Shown piece by piece: positions 47,929 through 58,506 of a DNA stretch of 64,000 bases. Numbering within the stretch: position 1 is the stretch's first letter; every line of letters begins with the position of its first letter. The stretch comes from Tanypteryx hageni (Eukaryota > Arthropoda > Insecta > Odonata > Petaluridae): assembly GCA_028673005.1 (NCBI GenBank), contig CM054115.1, positions 3,951,501 to 4,015,500 of the forward strand. Direction: 5' to 3'. The notes beneath the pieces were generated by a model, which was given only the letters and a program-made list of their open reading frames with translations, had not been told where the DNA came from and did no database searches. The translations under genes were made by a program, and so were the position numbers.

Positions 47929-48172
47929 TCAATTTTCTCATTTATAAACGCGGATGTTTTCTTGGTTGGGATGGAACTAGCCAAGCTAGTATCAAACTGC
48001 CCCAACGGATGTCCTCGAAGAAAACTCCTCCATCTCAAATGGTGAGATTGACAAGCAAGAAATTGATGGAATAAAGCGATCCGAAGATCCTATGCAGACA
48101 GGCATAAGCTGTAAAGTTGGAAATAATTTTGAAACCAAGAAAACATCCCCGTTCAGAAACGAGAAAATTGAT

Positions 48173-48246
48173 CTGCTACGATAGTTTAGTGGTAGAATAT
48201 CTGCCAGGCAAGTGGAAGACCCGGGTTTGATTCCCAGTATAGCAGA
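48173..48246 (+). ncRNA. tRNA-Gly-like pseudo-tRNA, copy 2
   Basis: GCTACGATAGTTTAGTGGTA opens the core, with a B box GGGTTTGATTCCC and an end TATAGCAGA. It has T-for-C changes in both boxes relative to copy 4 and a two-base deletion near the 3' end. Confidence 0.6.
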
Positions 48247-48818
48247 CTTTTTTCTCATTTCAAAATTAATACCAACTTTACAGCTTATGCCTGTCTGCAT
48301 AGGATCTTCGGATCGCTTCATTCCATCAATTTCTTGCTTGGCAATCTCATCATTTGAGAGGAAGGAGTTTTCTTCGATGTACCTCATCCCCTATTCAAAT
48401 AAAATTTTTAATCTATACCTCATGAATCATATAAGAGCTTGGGAGAGAAAAATGTTTATATAATTGTTGTTTGCTGATAGAATTGTCATAATGACCAATG
48501 TAAACAAAGTATGAAATGTTATGCTTGGGATTTTCTCGAATTTTTATCTCCAAAACTATAAGTCTTAATCATATGGCCTCATGGACATTTTTATGGCAAA
48601 TGATGTCCTCTATCCAAATATTTTTTTTTGTCTGTACTTCACTTCATATAAGAGTATGGGAGAGAAAATGATAAATTTTTAATTGTTGTTTGCCAATAGA
48701 ACCGTCTTAGCAATTGATGTAAACAAAATATGTGATTGATGAAATAAAGCAATCCGAAAATCCTATGCAGACAGGCATAAGCTATAAAATTAGGAATAAT
48801 TTTGAAATGTGAAAATAG

Positions 48819-48867
48819 TCTGCTATGACCGGGAATCGAACCTGGGTCTTCCACTTGACGGGCAGAT
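48819..48867 (-). ncRNA. tRNA-Gly-like pseudo-tRNA, copy 3, truncated
   Basis: Only the 3' half is present on the minus strand, from the anticodon stem through GGTTCGATTCCCGGTCATAG to AGCAGA. It breaks at 48867, where a plus-oriented unit part (CAATTTCTTGCTTGGCAATC) begins. Confidence 0.6.
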
Positions 48868-49030
48868 CACTTTATTTTATCAATTTCTTGCTTGGCAATC
48901 TCACCATTTGAGAGAGAGGAGTTTTCTTCGATGTATCTCTTCGAGGACATCTGTTGGGACAGTTTGATACTAGCTTGGGTAGTTCCATCCCAACCAAGAA
49001 AACATCTGCATTCAGGAACGAGAAAATTGA

Positions 49031-49106
49031 TCTGCTACGATAGTTCAGTGGTAGAATATCCGCCCTGCAAGTGGAAGACCCAGGTTCGATTCCCAGTCAT
49101 AGCAGA
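49031..49106 (+). ncRNA. tRNA-Gly-like pseudo-tRNA, copy 4, best preserved
   Basis: GCTACGATAGTTCAGTGGTA, then a perfect-length anticodon arm TCCGC-CCTGCAA-GTGGA with one G-T pair, then GGTTCGATTCCC and TCATAGC. Six of seven acceptor pairs form (GCTACGA with TCATAGC). The anticodon position reads TGC but position 33 is C. Weak T-stem pairing (3 of 5) suggests a decayed SINE-type promoter and not a working tRNA. Confidence 0.6.
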
Positions 49107-49261
49107 CTTTTCTTGTTTCAAAATTATTCCCCAAATATGTGATGTTATGCTTGGGATTTTCTCGAATTTTATCTCTATATATACTATACATTGTAATTAT
49201 GTGGTCTTGTGGACTTGATTGTGGTAATTGCTGTCCTCGATCTGAATAAATTTTTTAATCT

Positions 49262-49360
49262 CTATTTTATAAATAATTTTGAAACGAGAAAAAAGTCTGC
49301 TATGACCGGGAATCGATTCCTGGTCATAGCACACTTTTTTCTCATTTCAAAATTATTCCC
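49262..49360. repeat. Foldback of the tRNA-like 3' end
   Basis: AAATAATTTTGAAACGAGAA and GTCTGCTATGACCGGGAATC run directly into their own complement, GATTCCTGGTCATAGCACAC and CTCATTTCAAAATTATT, with the centre near 49313. The tRNA-like half-unit is thus joined head to head with itself. Confidence 0.8.
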
Positions 49361-49429
49361 AACATTACAGCTTATGCCTGTCTGCATAGGATCTTCGGAT
49401 CGGTTTAATCCATCAATTTCTCTATGTTA

Positions 49430-50600
49430 TACTTCATATAAGAGAGAGAGAGAAAAATATGGTATTTAATTGTTGCTTGGAAGATGTCATTTAAGTTTAA
49501 GTGTTTTTAAGTGCTTATATAAAGTGGAAGTTCTAATTTACGGATGCAATTCAAATCACAATTGAGTGATAAATTTTAATAAGGATTCCTCGTACATAAT
49601 TTAATTGAAATCTATCAAGCGGTTAACGAGATGAAAGTTACGACAGGCGGATGGGTGGACGAAATGTGCCCATAAGGCATTCCACTACTACCAGTTCATT
49701 GGTGAATGCCTAAAAAGTAAACAATAAACAAATTTCACATAATTGAATGTTCCCGAAAGTAAATCATAGTTTTGGGCATTTAAAAGTTATGTGGGAAAGA
49801 AATATTAATGAATATTTATTAGTTAAACATTACGCCAGACCAGTGGCTCTTAACCTTTTTTGGCTGCAAACCATAGCCTCCACTGGATCACTTGTGGTAC
49901 GTGATACAATAAATAGAAATTAAACATGTAAATTCATTTAAGCCGTTAGCATTGAACAGGTTGCTTGGAGAAATTGAATGACCCACTCAAAATGACTTGG
50001 CGATTCAATTTTGGGTCGCAATCCTTGGATTAAGAACCCCTGTGCTAAACATTTTTTGAAAATTTTGAAAAATCAAATCGTACACACGGTTCTCAAGTTA
50101 TTAGAGGAGCAATTGGCATGATTGTCTCCCATTTCCCCCTCCACCCTTGAGAAGTTTCTGGATCTGTCCCTGAGGCTAGGTTCTTTTGACATGCAAGAAA
50201 CTTGATGGCAACGGGAAGAACATACCGGCATACCCCGCTATAACGTACAGATGCACTCCAGGGTTTTGGTACATAAAGCGAATGTATGTTAAGCGAGTAC
50301 AATAATTACATGTTAAAGGGGTAGTTAGGTTCCAGACTCAAGCCTAAACATTAGGTTTTTTGCCAATAAAACCCCAAAAGTGTTATATTAACAAGGAGAG
50401 GACATGGTAGTGGAATCACAGATTTTTATGAAACCTGGTAGATGTATAGCTCTGGATTCCAGGATCACTGCAAACCCCCCTTTTGGGCATATGCGGCCAA
50501 TAGTTTTTCCGAAAATCGCGTTTAAATATTGAAATTTCACGTCAACTGGTATAAATTTATTAATTCATGCCTAATTGATCAAGTAATTGTTGGCAGTCAG
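49430..50600. other. Intronic stretch without genes
   Basis: No coding region is supported. At 50224-50310 CATACCCCGCTATAACGTAC and GTATGTTAAGCGAGTACAAT resemble a Tigger-type terminus, but no partner was found. AACATTACGCCAGACCAGTGGCTCTTAACC at 49825-49855 resembles an old repeat. Confidence 0.35.
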
Positions 50601-50608
50601 CATATAGT
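50555..50608 (+). repeat. tRNA-like SINE interrupted by the hAT-like element
   Basis: Left part TTGGCAGTCAGCATATAGT adjoins the hAT-like left end. The right part continues after the element at 62674 as ATAGTGCGTGTGTCCGAAAC and GGGCGCAAGTTCAATTCCCT, which has a B-box shape. Joined through the duplicated ATAGT they look like one tRNA-derived head. Confidence 0.45.
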
Positions 50609-50999
50609 CAGGGTGCCCAACAACAGGGAAAACCGGGAAAACACAGGGAAATGAAATGATGTGGAAGGACACAGGGAAGAGCATCCATCTCCCCGAAACA
50701 TGCCAAAATTCGGGAATAAAATGTGGTAAATTATCGTAGAAAAGGTCCAAATTCGACCGCTGCAAACCGTCACCTGTAGCCGTGATTTGTTCGCTTCTTT
50801 CTCACTCTTTGCGCTCTACTCCCTTTACCCCCCTCTCCTTCCCCTCGCTCCCTTACCTTGCCGGCAGCGGCAAGTGGCAGGCAGCACTAGTCTCTGAGGG
50901 AGCGTGCATGTGGATCGGCTGACGGACTGCAGTCAGTGAAGGGGCACGCTCGCTCTAGGTTCTATGTAACAGAGGTGTTTCGCGGCTACTCGACTTGCC

Positions 51000-51250
51000 A
51001 TGATGTCGAGGTTCAATCCTGTGTGGTGTGATACCACCCTCTTTCCTGATTGGCAAAGTTGGTTACGGGAAGACTAAAAGAATCCCTGCTCTGCAGAATG
51101 TATTGTTTGCAAGAGAACTTTTTCTTTGAGCAATATGGGGAAGAGGGCTGTGACAAGCCATGCAAGTGGAAAGGCGCATCAGAATGCTATTTCGGGTCAT
51201 CAGCGTCAGGTCAACATGGCAATTATGTAGTTATACAATCACCAGAGGAG
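51000..51250 (+). pseudogene. hAT-like transposase exon 1, BED-type zinc finger
   Basis: Reads MMSRFNPVWCDTTLFPDWQS, a stop at codon 26, then CSAECIVCKRTFSLSNMGKR and AVTSHASGKAHQNAI. The C-x2-C ... H-x5-H pattern with SNMGxRAVTSHxxGKxH matches the N-terminal finger of this transposase family. A second stop (TAG) precedes the donor GAG/GTATGT at 51250/51251. The next coding exon lies 6 kb away, near 57300. Confidence 0.7.
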
Positions 51251-51810
51251 GTATGTAAACTTTCATCTCCACTGTTTCATTATGTTTATTTTGTTTTGCT
51301 AGAAGAATGTCCCCTCTCTAATGTCCATCCTCATCGCACGAAAGTATGAATGAGTGACTATCAATTGCAAGGATAATAGGGGTTTTGCAACGTTTTTGCA
51401 AGCCGTCAAGCTTGCGTTAGATGATTCAACTCCCCAGGCCGAATTGCTGGCCTGACCGCTTCTGTGTACTCGCGATCCCCTGTACCACTTCCAAAATAAA
51501 AACGAGAGCCCTCAGAATCTGTCCGGATCAAAACAATGATTTGACAATGCTGTAATCCTCAAGTGGCCTGAGCCTTCGCTGAAGAGACCTTTTCTTTTGA
51601 GGGCAAACTTAAAAGGATCAGGTGTCTCCTCCCATCATAAGAGGGTCCTTCCAAGTTTTCTTAATAGAGACAAGCTACAGCCACACCAATTGGTTTTCTC
51701 TTTCTCAGGCGAACGAACTTGATTCTCCGGAATACAATTCAATCCTATTTGGGAAGTGCAAGCTATCATACAAGAGGATATTTTCATTTGTGTGCGAGAT
51801 AATTTTTGTT

Positions 51811-52005
51811 ATGCCTCGATTAACTCCAAGAAGAAGAAACCAAGTCATTCGTCTGCTGCAGAGCAATGTCTCTGCGGGAAATCGTGAGACATATGAACAT
51901 GTCTCACGTTACTGTGTGTAAAATCAAAATTAAATGGGAGACGAAGCTAAGCGGAGACAAGAGGACAGGGAGGCCTATGTGAACTACCCAGGAAGAGGAT
52001 GATCA
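51811..52005 (+). pseudogene. Tc1-type transposase N-terminal fragment
   Basis: MPRLTPRRRNQVIRLLQSNV at 51811 is the classic first helix of a Tc1-type transposase. Frame changes follow, then MSHVTVCKIKIKWETKLSG and GDKRTGRPMWTTQEEDD-like text ending near 52005, the second helix and linker. No catalytic domain follows. The copy is badly truncated. Confidence 0.6.
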
Positions 52006-52009
52006 TTAA

Positions 52010-53055
52010 ATTAAATGATTTAATGTCCAATATATCTGTTAATATTAATTTATGACAATTGGACGTTTCATATTCGCTATCAGGATCTCCAAGTATACCG
52101 AACTAGCCGAGACCCGCGCCATTAATCTGTGGAGTTTTTTCCATAAATTTATGAACAAGCGTTTATAAAAATGAATATTTATAACCACTTCTATATAGTA
52201 AATATTTTTATATGCAGGAAATTATACCTATAATTCAATTAATGAGAGTTGGGATCTGGCCGTTTCCACCTCTGGGTGAAGGGGGAGTGCTGACAGCGAA
52301 TCAGGTAGTCTTCCTCAGGCAGGTCCTGTGTCGTCAAACATCACGAAGCCTCACTGCATACAGCTCAGCCCAGATGATGAAGGAGATTTTTAAAATTTGG
52401 TGAATCAACATCAAAAAAACTTTTTCACACTTTTACGGAATTTTCCAATTTTTCAGAACGTTTACGCATCCATAATTAGATTCAACGTGGATAAGAATAA
52501 GAACGATAGAATTTCAATCTAACGTCAGCATTCTGTTATAACACACAGCGAAGTCTCAATTCGCCTCATTATCACTCACTTCCAAAAGCGAACGGTATCT
52601 TTTTTAGAGTTAGTTTCTCAAGTTATTCTTTGTGTATTAAAATTCGTCATTGTTTGTAACTTTGGGGTGAGTAGTTCACAAACACGAGGTGTCTTTTCTC
52701 TGTGATGAGTAAGCTCATGATAAAAGGCCCTTAGTCTCACTCGCACAATATCACTGGTGTGCAGGAGAAGAAAAAAATCCCAGGACCTCAAGACTAAACA
52801 AGAGTGACAGTGAAGTATCATCATTTTCGAGCAGTAGGCGAAATGCGGTGGAGGGGATGGAGGGAATATTCAATGGAAGGGGAATCGTCATAAGTATAGA
52901 CAACTGCGCATTGTAAGCTCTGCTTCCACAAATCCCAACTCTCGTTAATTGAAGTATAATATTAAAATTTTGTGATATAACTTATTTGACAAAAATTTAA
53001 CAATTTCTTGTACCATACCAAGTCTCCAAGTCTAAGCCAAATCTCAAAAGGTTAA
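52010..53055. other. Unannotated stretch inside the hAT-like element
   Basis: No coding region is supported. Short open frames at 52212-52403 and 52618-52824 have no recognisable motif. A phrase near 52215 (AATTAATGAGAGTTGGGATC) recurs inverted near 52925-52950 (CCCAACTCTCGTTAATTGAA), suggesting another inverted-repeat element of about 750 bp. Confidence 0.4.
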
Positions 53056-53510
53056 GGGGCCGTTGTACATGGCGAATTTAAGATGTAATTAATAACAGAC
53101 GATTTATAAAAACAGAATTCTATAATTCGGTACTATTTGTTTTGTGTATGGAGCGCTTTCCAATGGCGAGAATTCTTCTGCGAGTTCGCCAAGGTGTTTG
53201 ATGACGTAGGTAATTCCTTCTATGGTGGTAGGGGCAATCCCTACAAACGACGCAGACCGCCAAAATCACTGGCTGATACCGAAAGAAACTCCCCGCTGAT
53301 CGCCGGACGTCTCTTGTGTCACAGACCCTCTGCTTGTGTCTGGCCGTCGCAGTGTGTATCAGGTATCAGGTTGCCATGCCCCTGCCACAGTCGTAATAGG
53401 TTCCAATCATGGGAATGACGGAAAGCATTTCCTTAGTGGCGTTCTCTCTCGGTTGATACTACAACTATTTGAACCCTTAAAACGGAAAAGATTTTATGTA
53501 CCATGGCCCC
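53056..53510. mobile_element. TTAA-flanked MITE
   Basis: The ends GGGGCCGTTGTACAT (53056) and, inverted, GGGGCCATGGTACAT (53510) are each flanked by TTAA (53052-53055, 53511-53514). Length is 455 bp with no credible reading frame. TTAA targets point to piggyBac or Kolobok machinery; the GGGG end does not decide. Confidence 0.8.
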
Positions 53511-53660
53511 TTAAACTTTTACCTTACGAGAATGTTTGCTAAAAAGACTGGGAAAACACTTGTGTGAAATATTGTATAGGTAATAGATAAGAACCACCGC
53601 GTAGTAATTCTCCAATTTCGTTCAAACTTTCCATGCCGTCGGTATGGTCAAAAGTAATTA

Positions 53661-54977
53661 CCGTATTTTCCCATCGATAACACGCACCTTGAAATTTTTA
53701 GTACGGGTAAAAATGTATAGATAACGCGTGGTCAAGTTTGTTTTCTCCTGACTTAAAAAAAGTGGTTCTTTGGACTAATGAATAACGGAATAATCCTACT
53801 TGCTACGGGGCTACGGCGGAGTCTATAACAAATAAATAGCGGAATAAACTAGGAGTTTCCAGTTTTTAAACGTGTAGTTTATCTGCTGAAATTTGCCCTT
53901 GAGAAAATTAGCCATGAAAAACAAAGAATTTACGACGAAAATCAGGTGACGATTTTTATGGTTTTGAGTAATTTGATTTTAATGTATGCAATAAATATTT
54001 ATAATTTTACTCATTTCGGTCAATTTTGTCTCATTTTACAATAGCACCCTTTATTTTAATCGAAGATTGCAAAAATCATAATAATAATAAGCAATGTAAA
54101 TCCATAACTTGGTCTCGATATCATACTGTAATTGTGTGAAGATGTGTGGTCTATCAGAAATGCATTCAGAATCACTTTCCATGAGTTTGAATGGCAAGAA
54201 TATCATGAAAATTGATACATAATGCTCTTAGCCAGTCGTAAGGGGTAGACCAAAAAAATCTCAAAAAACGTCGGGAGATTGACTTCTAGCAAAGACTACT
54301 ACCCCTAAGGACTTCTAGGAAGATAACACGTAAAATTTGATTTTTCCAAGTGCAGTCTTTCATTCATTTTGAGATAAAATTAAAAAGAATCAACCAAAGA
54401 TCTTAGGATTTGAATCATTTTAAAGAATACAAAATAAAGTTTCTTAACAATTCCTCTTTTTTATCGTACAATTCTAAACCACTCATGTTAAACGCTCGAG
54501 AAATATAGCCATTTTAACGGGTTATTGCCTTACCTACTAATTACATTCTTAGACCTAGAAATCCTATTGTTATGTAATTCCCATGGTTTTCGCCGAAGGA
54601 AAGGTAAGTGAAATTTCGTTACTATAAAATTGATCATTGAAATTGTATTGTGCGAAACTCTATTTTCTCTATTCCTGTGTTAGCACTGGTTATATGCTAG
54701 TTGAAATATAAATACGAGATAATAAAATTCGCCGTAGATAATGTGGTTTCGGACTTCATTAACTGTATTCTAATAATTTTTTGTTAGGTATTGGGCTAGT
54801 TTTTGTCATTGGGACATAGAAATCAAAAATTCATAACAATAGCCATTAATAAACCTTGAAAAAAGTGTCATTTTTCAAAATTTAATTTTTTCCCTTGTAT
54901 AACGCGCAAGATAATTTTTACCAGATTTGGAATTTTTTTGTATAGATAACGCGAGCGTTATTGATGGGAAAATACGG
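53661..54977. mobile_element. Non-autonomous pogo-like element with ATAACGCG ends
   Basis: The ends CCGTATTTTCCCATCGATAA (53661) and, inverted, CCGTATTTTCCCATCAATAA (54977) differ at one base in 20 and are flanked by TA. Subterminal ATAGATAACGCG repeats occur at both sides (53720, 54940). The 1,317-bp interior is non-coding. The ends resemble those at 21642 and 30904, so it was probably moved by a related pogo transposase. Confidence 0.82.
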
Positions 54978-54979
54978 TA

Positions 54980-55880
54980 ATTCTTTGTTAGTTTTAGACA
55001 GTTTCATACATTCCATTGTAATTTTATTTCCATCCATATTACATAGCTGTAATAAAATATACGTGGTCGTATTTCTTATGACAGGTGATGATTTTACAAT
55101 TACTTACAAATTCTTTTCTGCATTACATACTAAACAGATTCTCCCTTTGGGAATGCTGACAAGGGGATTTAAATCCATGAATTGCGTCATGCAGGCAGGA
55201 GGAAGGGGTAGGGGTCAAGCTTAGCGTAGCGCATGGGTTTAAAAGGCTGGTTCACATTGAGGGACACAGACTGGCCACGGACACGTCGAGGACTTTATGA
55301 GGGTTAGGACTATTTTTGCGGAGAGCATTCACACTTGTAGGTCGCGGGACCGTCGCATCCCTTATGGGTAAGGTTTCGAAATAAACAAAATGCTCGCGAG
55401 TCACCGGACCAGATCCTGACTTAGAATTTCATAGTAGACGTATTTCGAATAATTCGTACTAAAATGTATGGAAAATCCTATGATGTTGGCCGGAGGCTGC
55501 TCTTAGCTTTGAATTACACAATTTTTCGAATTATTCGGGATCGAAATCACGAGGTTTTACTGTATTAGGTTACCTTTATCAATTTTCTGGGCGATTGCAT
55601 TATTAGTATTATTATTCAAATTTTCAGTGTTTCGAGGAAGCGTTCATTCATCGACATAAACGGACTAGCACTTAGTCAATAGGTAAATGCGTTTTGTATA
55701 TTTTACCTTCAAACTCAATATCCTAATCGGAAATTCTAGGAAGTATTGTGGGATCTTGCAAAATGTTGTAATTTAGTAGCAGAGGACCCGGCAGAAATGA
55801 CGAGTTTTATAAAGTATAAAATATTAAGAAGTTCTGTGAAAGTAGTAAAATTTGTGAAGTTTAGAAGCGGGAAATGGTTA
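54980..55880. other. Unannotated stretch inside the hAT-like element
   Basis: No gene is supported. GGTTCACATTGAGGGACACA at 55250 resembles a Harbinger-type end without a visible partner. A pair of TTCGAATAATTCG / TTCGAATTATTCGG words near 55441 and 55524, with GGTTTTACTGTA, resembles Tigger-type ends of a ~150-bp MITE. Confidence 0.35.
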
Positions 55881-55884
55881 ACAA

Positions 55885-55945
55885 ATCCGGAAATCGAACC
55901 CGGGTCTTGTGCTTACTAGTCAAGTGATGTAGCACAGAGCAAATA
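55885..55945 (-). repeat. tRNA-like 3' half
   Basis: On the minus strand CACTTGACTAGTAAGCACAA then GACCCGGGTTCGATTTCCGG looks like an anticodon arm, variable loop and T-arm of a tRNA, with B box GGTTCGATTTC. No A box or acceptor stem is found. Probably a SINE remnant. Confidence 0.45.
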
Positions 55946-58506
55946 ACGCAACATGCTTATAATATTTCTTGGTGGATATTTCAGTGACATAACAGCAAAA
56001 GGCACAAGAAGGTTCAAGGATTTACCTAAGCTCCAACTTCCCTGCGTTTGGAGGTTTGTCGTGTCATTTTTACTGTCTACATTATACAAATATTGTTGTA
56101 GGCGCTGGAAAGACGCAATAAGGTTCGGTGACATTGCAATACAATTGAAGGAGCTATACCACCGTTCGAAGGACAAAGATGAGTGTTGTGTGTGACTGTG
56201 CAGGAGGAGAGCGGAAATAACATTGTTGTGAAATGACTACTTTGATAGCCGCGGACATTATATAGCAACGATAGAACACACGCTCCCTGTCTGTGTCTTG
56301 AGGGCAATGTAAGGGGAACGTTTGAGTTGTTTGGGTGTGCTGGGCGGTTGTGTGAATAAAAAGGGATTGTATCTCTAAAAGCGGAACGTGTCACTTCCCT
56401 GTCGTTTTTCCCAACCCCAATTCTGTCTCTACATGCCGACGAAGACGTCGGGATGCGACAATATTGTATTCGTGCAAAACATTGATTTGGAGATTTCAAC
56501 GGGAATATGTGTTTGAAGGTCCCTAGAACATATTTTGACCATTTTCTCGAAGATTTCTGTGTTGTCATAAAATATTTTTCCTATCACAACTAAATTTTAT
56601 GAATAACATGTTTTATCACAATAACAGGAGTTGATTAGTTTTTGGGTAATATCTCCCGGATATCTCAAAAATGGCTCGTCCTAATGCAAAAATGACTATA
56701 ATCAAATGGCTCTAACTTCGATTTGATAGACCCTTTTATGGTGGGAGAAGAAACCTGGTCCTTAAAACTTTGCCCTCAAAACAAAAGGTCTTTTCTGGGA
56801 AGGGGCAAGCCGCATGAGGATTACAGCATTGTCAAATCATTGTTTTGATCTGGACCTAGATTCTGAGCTCTATCGGGTGTTGTTTTTTTGGAAGTGGGTG
56901 TACATCATCGTGTAAATACTCGTAGGGGCATATCCAGCATTTGGCTGTTATATGTCGTATGCCAGCGCCCATGCTGTTTTCTTGTCTTGCGCGCTGTTGC
57001 TTGTGGGAGAGCTCTGTTCTGACTTTCAACTCATGCACTCTGCTGGAGTTATTCGCTGAAAAACGGATGCTCTGCTGTGACTGGAGTTTCACGAAATCAT
57101 TCTCTTGTTTCAAGCAAATTTCTGGTCTTCACTTCTTTTTAGCTCGAGTATTAGACATTCAACAGTCACAGAATCGATCTGTTCCATGCGCGATGAGGAT
57201 TGGCCACTCCGGATCATCGTTTTTGTTTTGCTTGTGAAACTCACGTGGCGTATCTTCGTCTCAGGGAATTCCCTCTGCTTCTGACGGTGCTGTGTCACTG
57301 TGGACCAAGCTGCTGTGCATCTGTCCACCATTTCTCTACCTGCGGTGAGTGCACCAGCCACATCGATATCACAAACAGTATCATCTTCTCGCCTTGGTTT
57401 TCTGCCAGACAGCGATGTGAAGAAGACTGAGATAATGTGGGCCCTGCATGTTGTCAGCAAGAAAGAAAGTTTCAGGAGTCAAGAAGGTATCGGTGACCTT
57501 TTTGGTAGGCTGTTCCCCGACAGTCACATTGCTATGAGTATGGAGCTCAGCCGATCCAAGACTTCCTACCTGGTTTCCTATGGGCTCGCACCATATTTTC
57601 ATCATAAGCTGGCTGAAGACATGCGTTTCGCGAAGAAGTTGGTCATTTGTTTTGATGAATCTTTCAATAGAATCGCGAAACGACTACAGATGGACGGTGC
57701 AGTCCGGTTGTGGGATGCCAATAAGAATGAAGTCTCAACGAGATATTGGAATTCCTCATTTCTTGGACTTTCAACAGCTTCCGATCTTCTGCAAGGCTTC
57801 AAGGATAGCTTAGGAGAGGACATTGAAATCCGGAAGCTACTTCAAGTTTCTATGGATGGCCCAGCTGTAAACTGGACTTTCATAGAACAGTTGAAGGCTG
57901 ATATGAAGCAGAGTGATGAGGATCCAGAAATCGTAGATGTAGGATCATGGGGTCTACACATCGTTCATGGTGGCTATCAGTATGGTTTCAATAAGACTTG
58001 TTGGCAAATAGCGTCATTCTTGAAGTCTATCTACAATGTATTTAAGAATTCTCCTGCTCGCCGTGCTGACTACATGCGCCTTACCAAGTGCAATGAATTT
58101 CTGCAACTGTCGATGGCTTGAAAATGGGCCTGTGTGTGAGAGAGTCATCAAAATCCTCCCGTCTTTGAAGAAGTACTTCGAGGGTCAGAAGGATTTGCCT
58201 GATACCTACTCAGTAAAGAAAGCAAGGGAGTGCCTTGAAGGCCATCTCCTTCTGCCGAAGCTCCACTTTTTCTCTTCTATAGCATCCATCTTTGAACTGT
58301 TTCTCAGAGGTTTCCAAACTCCCAAACCAGTGTTTCCATTCCTGCAAGGGACCCTTGAGGACCTATTAAGAGACTTAATGGGACGGTTTATAAAGTCAGA
58401 CGTCCTTGACAAAGCCAAGTCAGCCTACAAGCTGAAAAATATTGATGTAGAGGATGTTGATAATGGCTTGAAACTTTCACAAATAAATATTGGCATAGAC
58501 GCTCAA

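Larger units (their letters stand above)
47735..49425. repeat. Cluster of tRNA-Gly-like repeat units, mixed orientation
   Basis: At least five partial copies of a ~300-bp unit lie within 1.7 kb. One strand of the unit reads ATCAATTTCTTGCTTGGCAA, GGAGTTTTCTTCGATGTA, CATCCCAACCAAGAAAACAT, GAGAAAATTGATCTGCTACG, then a tRNA-like core, then ACTTTACAGCTTATGCCTGT and GATCTTCGGATCG back to ATCAATTTCTTGC. Copies alternate minus, plus, minus, plus, foldback, with switches inside the unit. The unit is circularly permuted between copies, as in a tandem satellite that was later scrambled. Confidence 0.8.
51484..56901. repeat. Long inverted repeat pair inside the hAT-like intron
   Basis: Arms 51484-51650 and 56722-56901 are reverse complements with moderate divergence. 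They share ATCAAAACAATGATTTGACA, ATGCTGTAATCCTCA, AGACCTTTT(C/G)TTTTGAGGGC and CCTTTT-type ends. They enclose 5.1 kb holding the Tc1-type fragment, two MITEs and unannotated DNA. They could be the ends of one composite element or two opposed copies of a repeat. Confidence 0.7.

Noticed and set aside
47853..49106. A cluster of functional tRNA-Gly genes
   Set aside because: Anticodon loops lack T33 and do not read GCC/TCC/CCC, T-stems are partly unpaired, and the cores lie inside a longer repeated unit.
56077..56568. 163-codon minus-strand frame
   Set aside because: No motif or compositional sign of coding, lies within element-rich DNA, and overlaps a plus-strand frame of equal quality.
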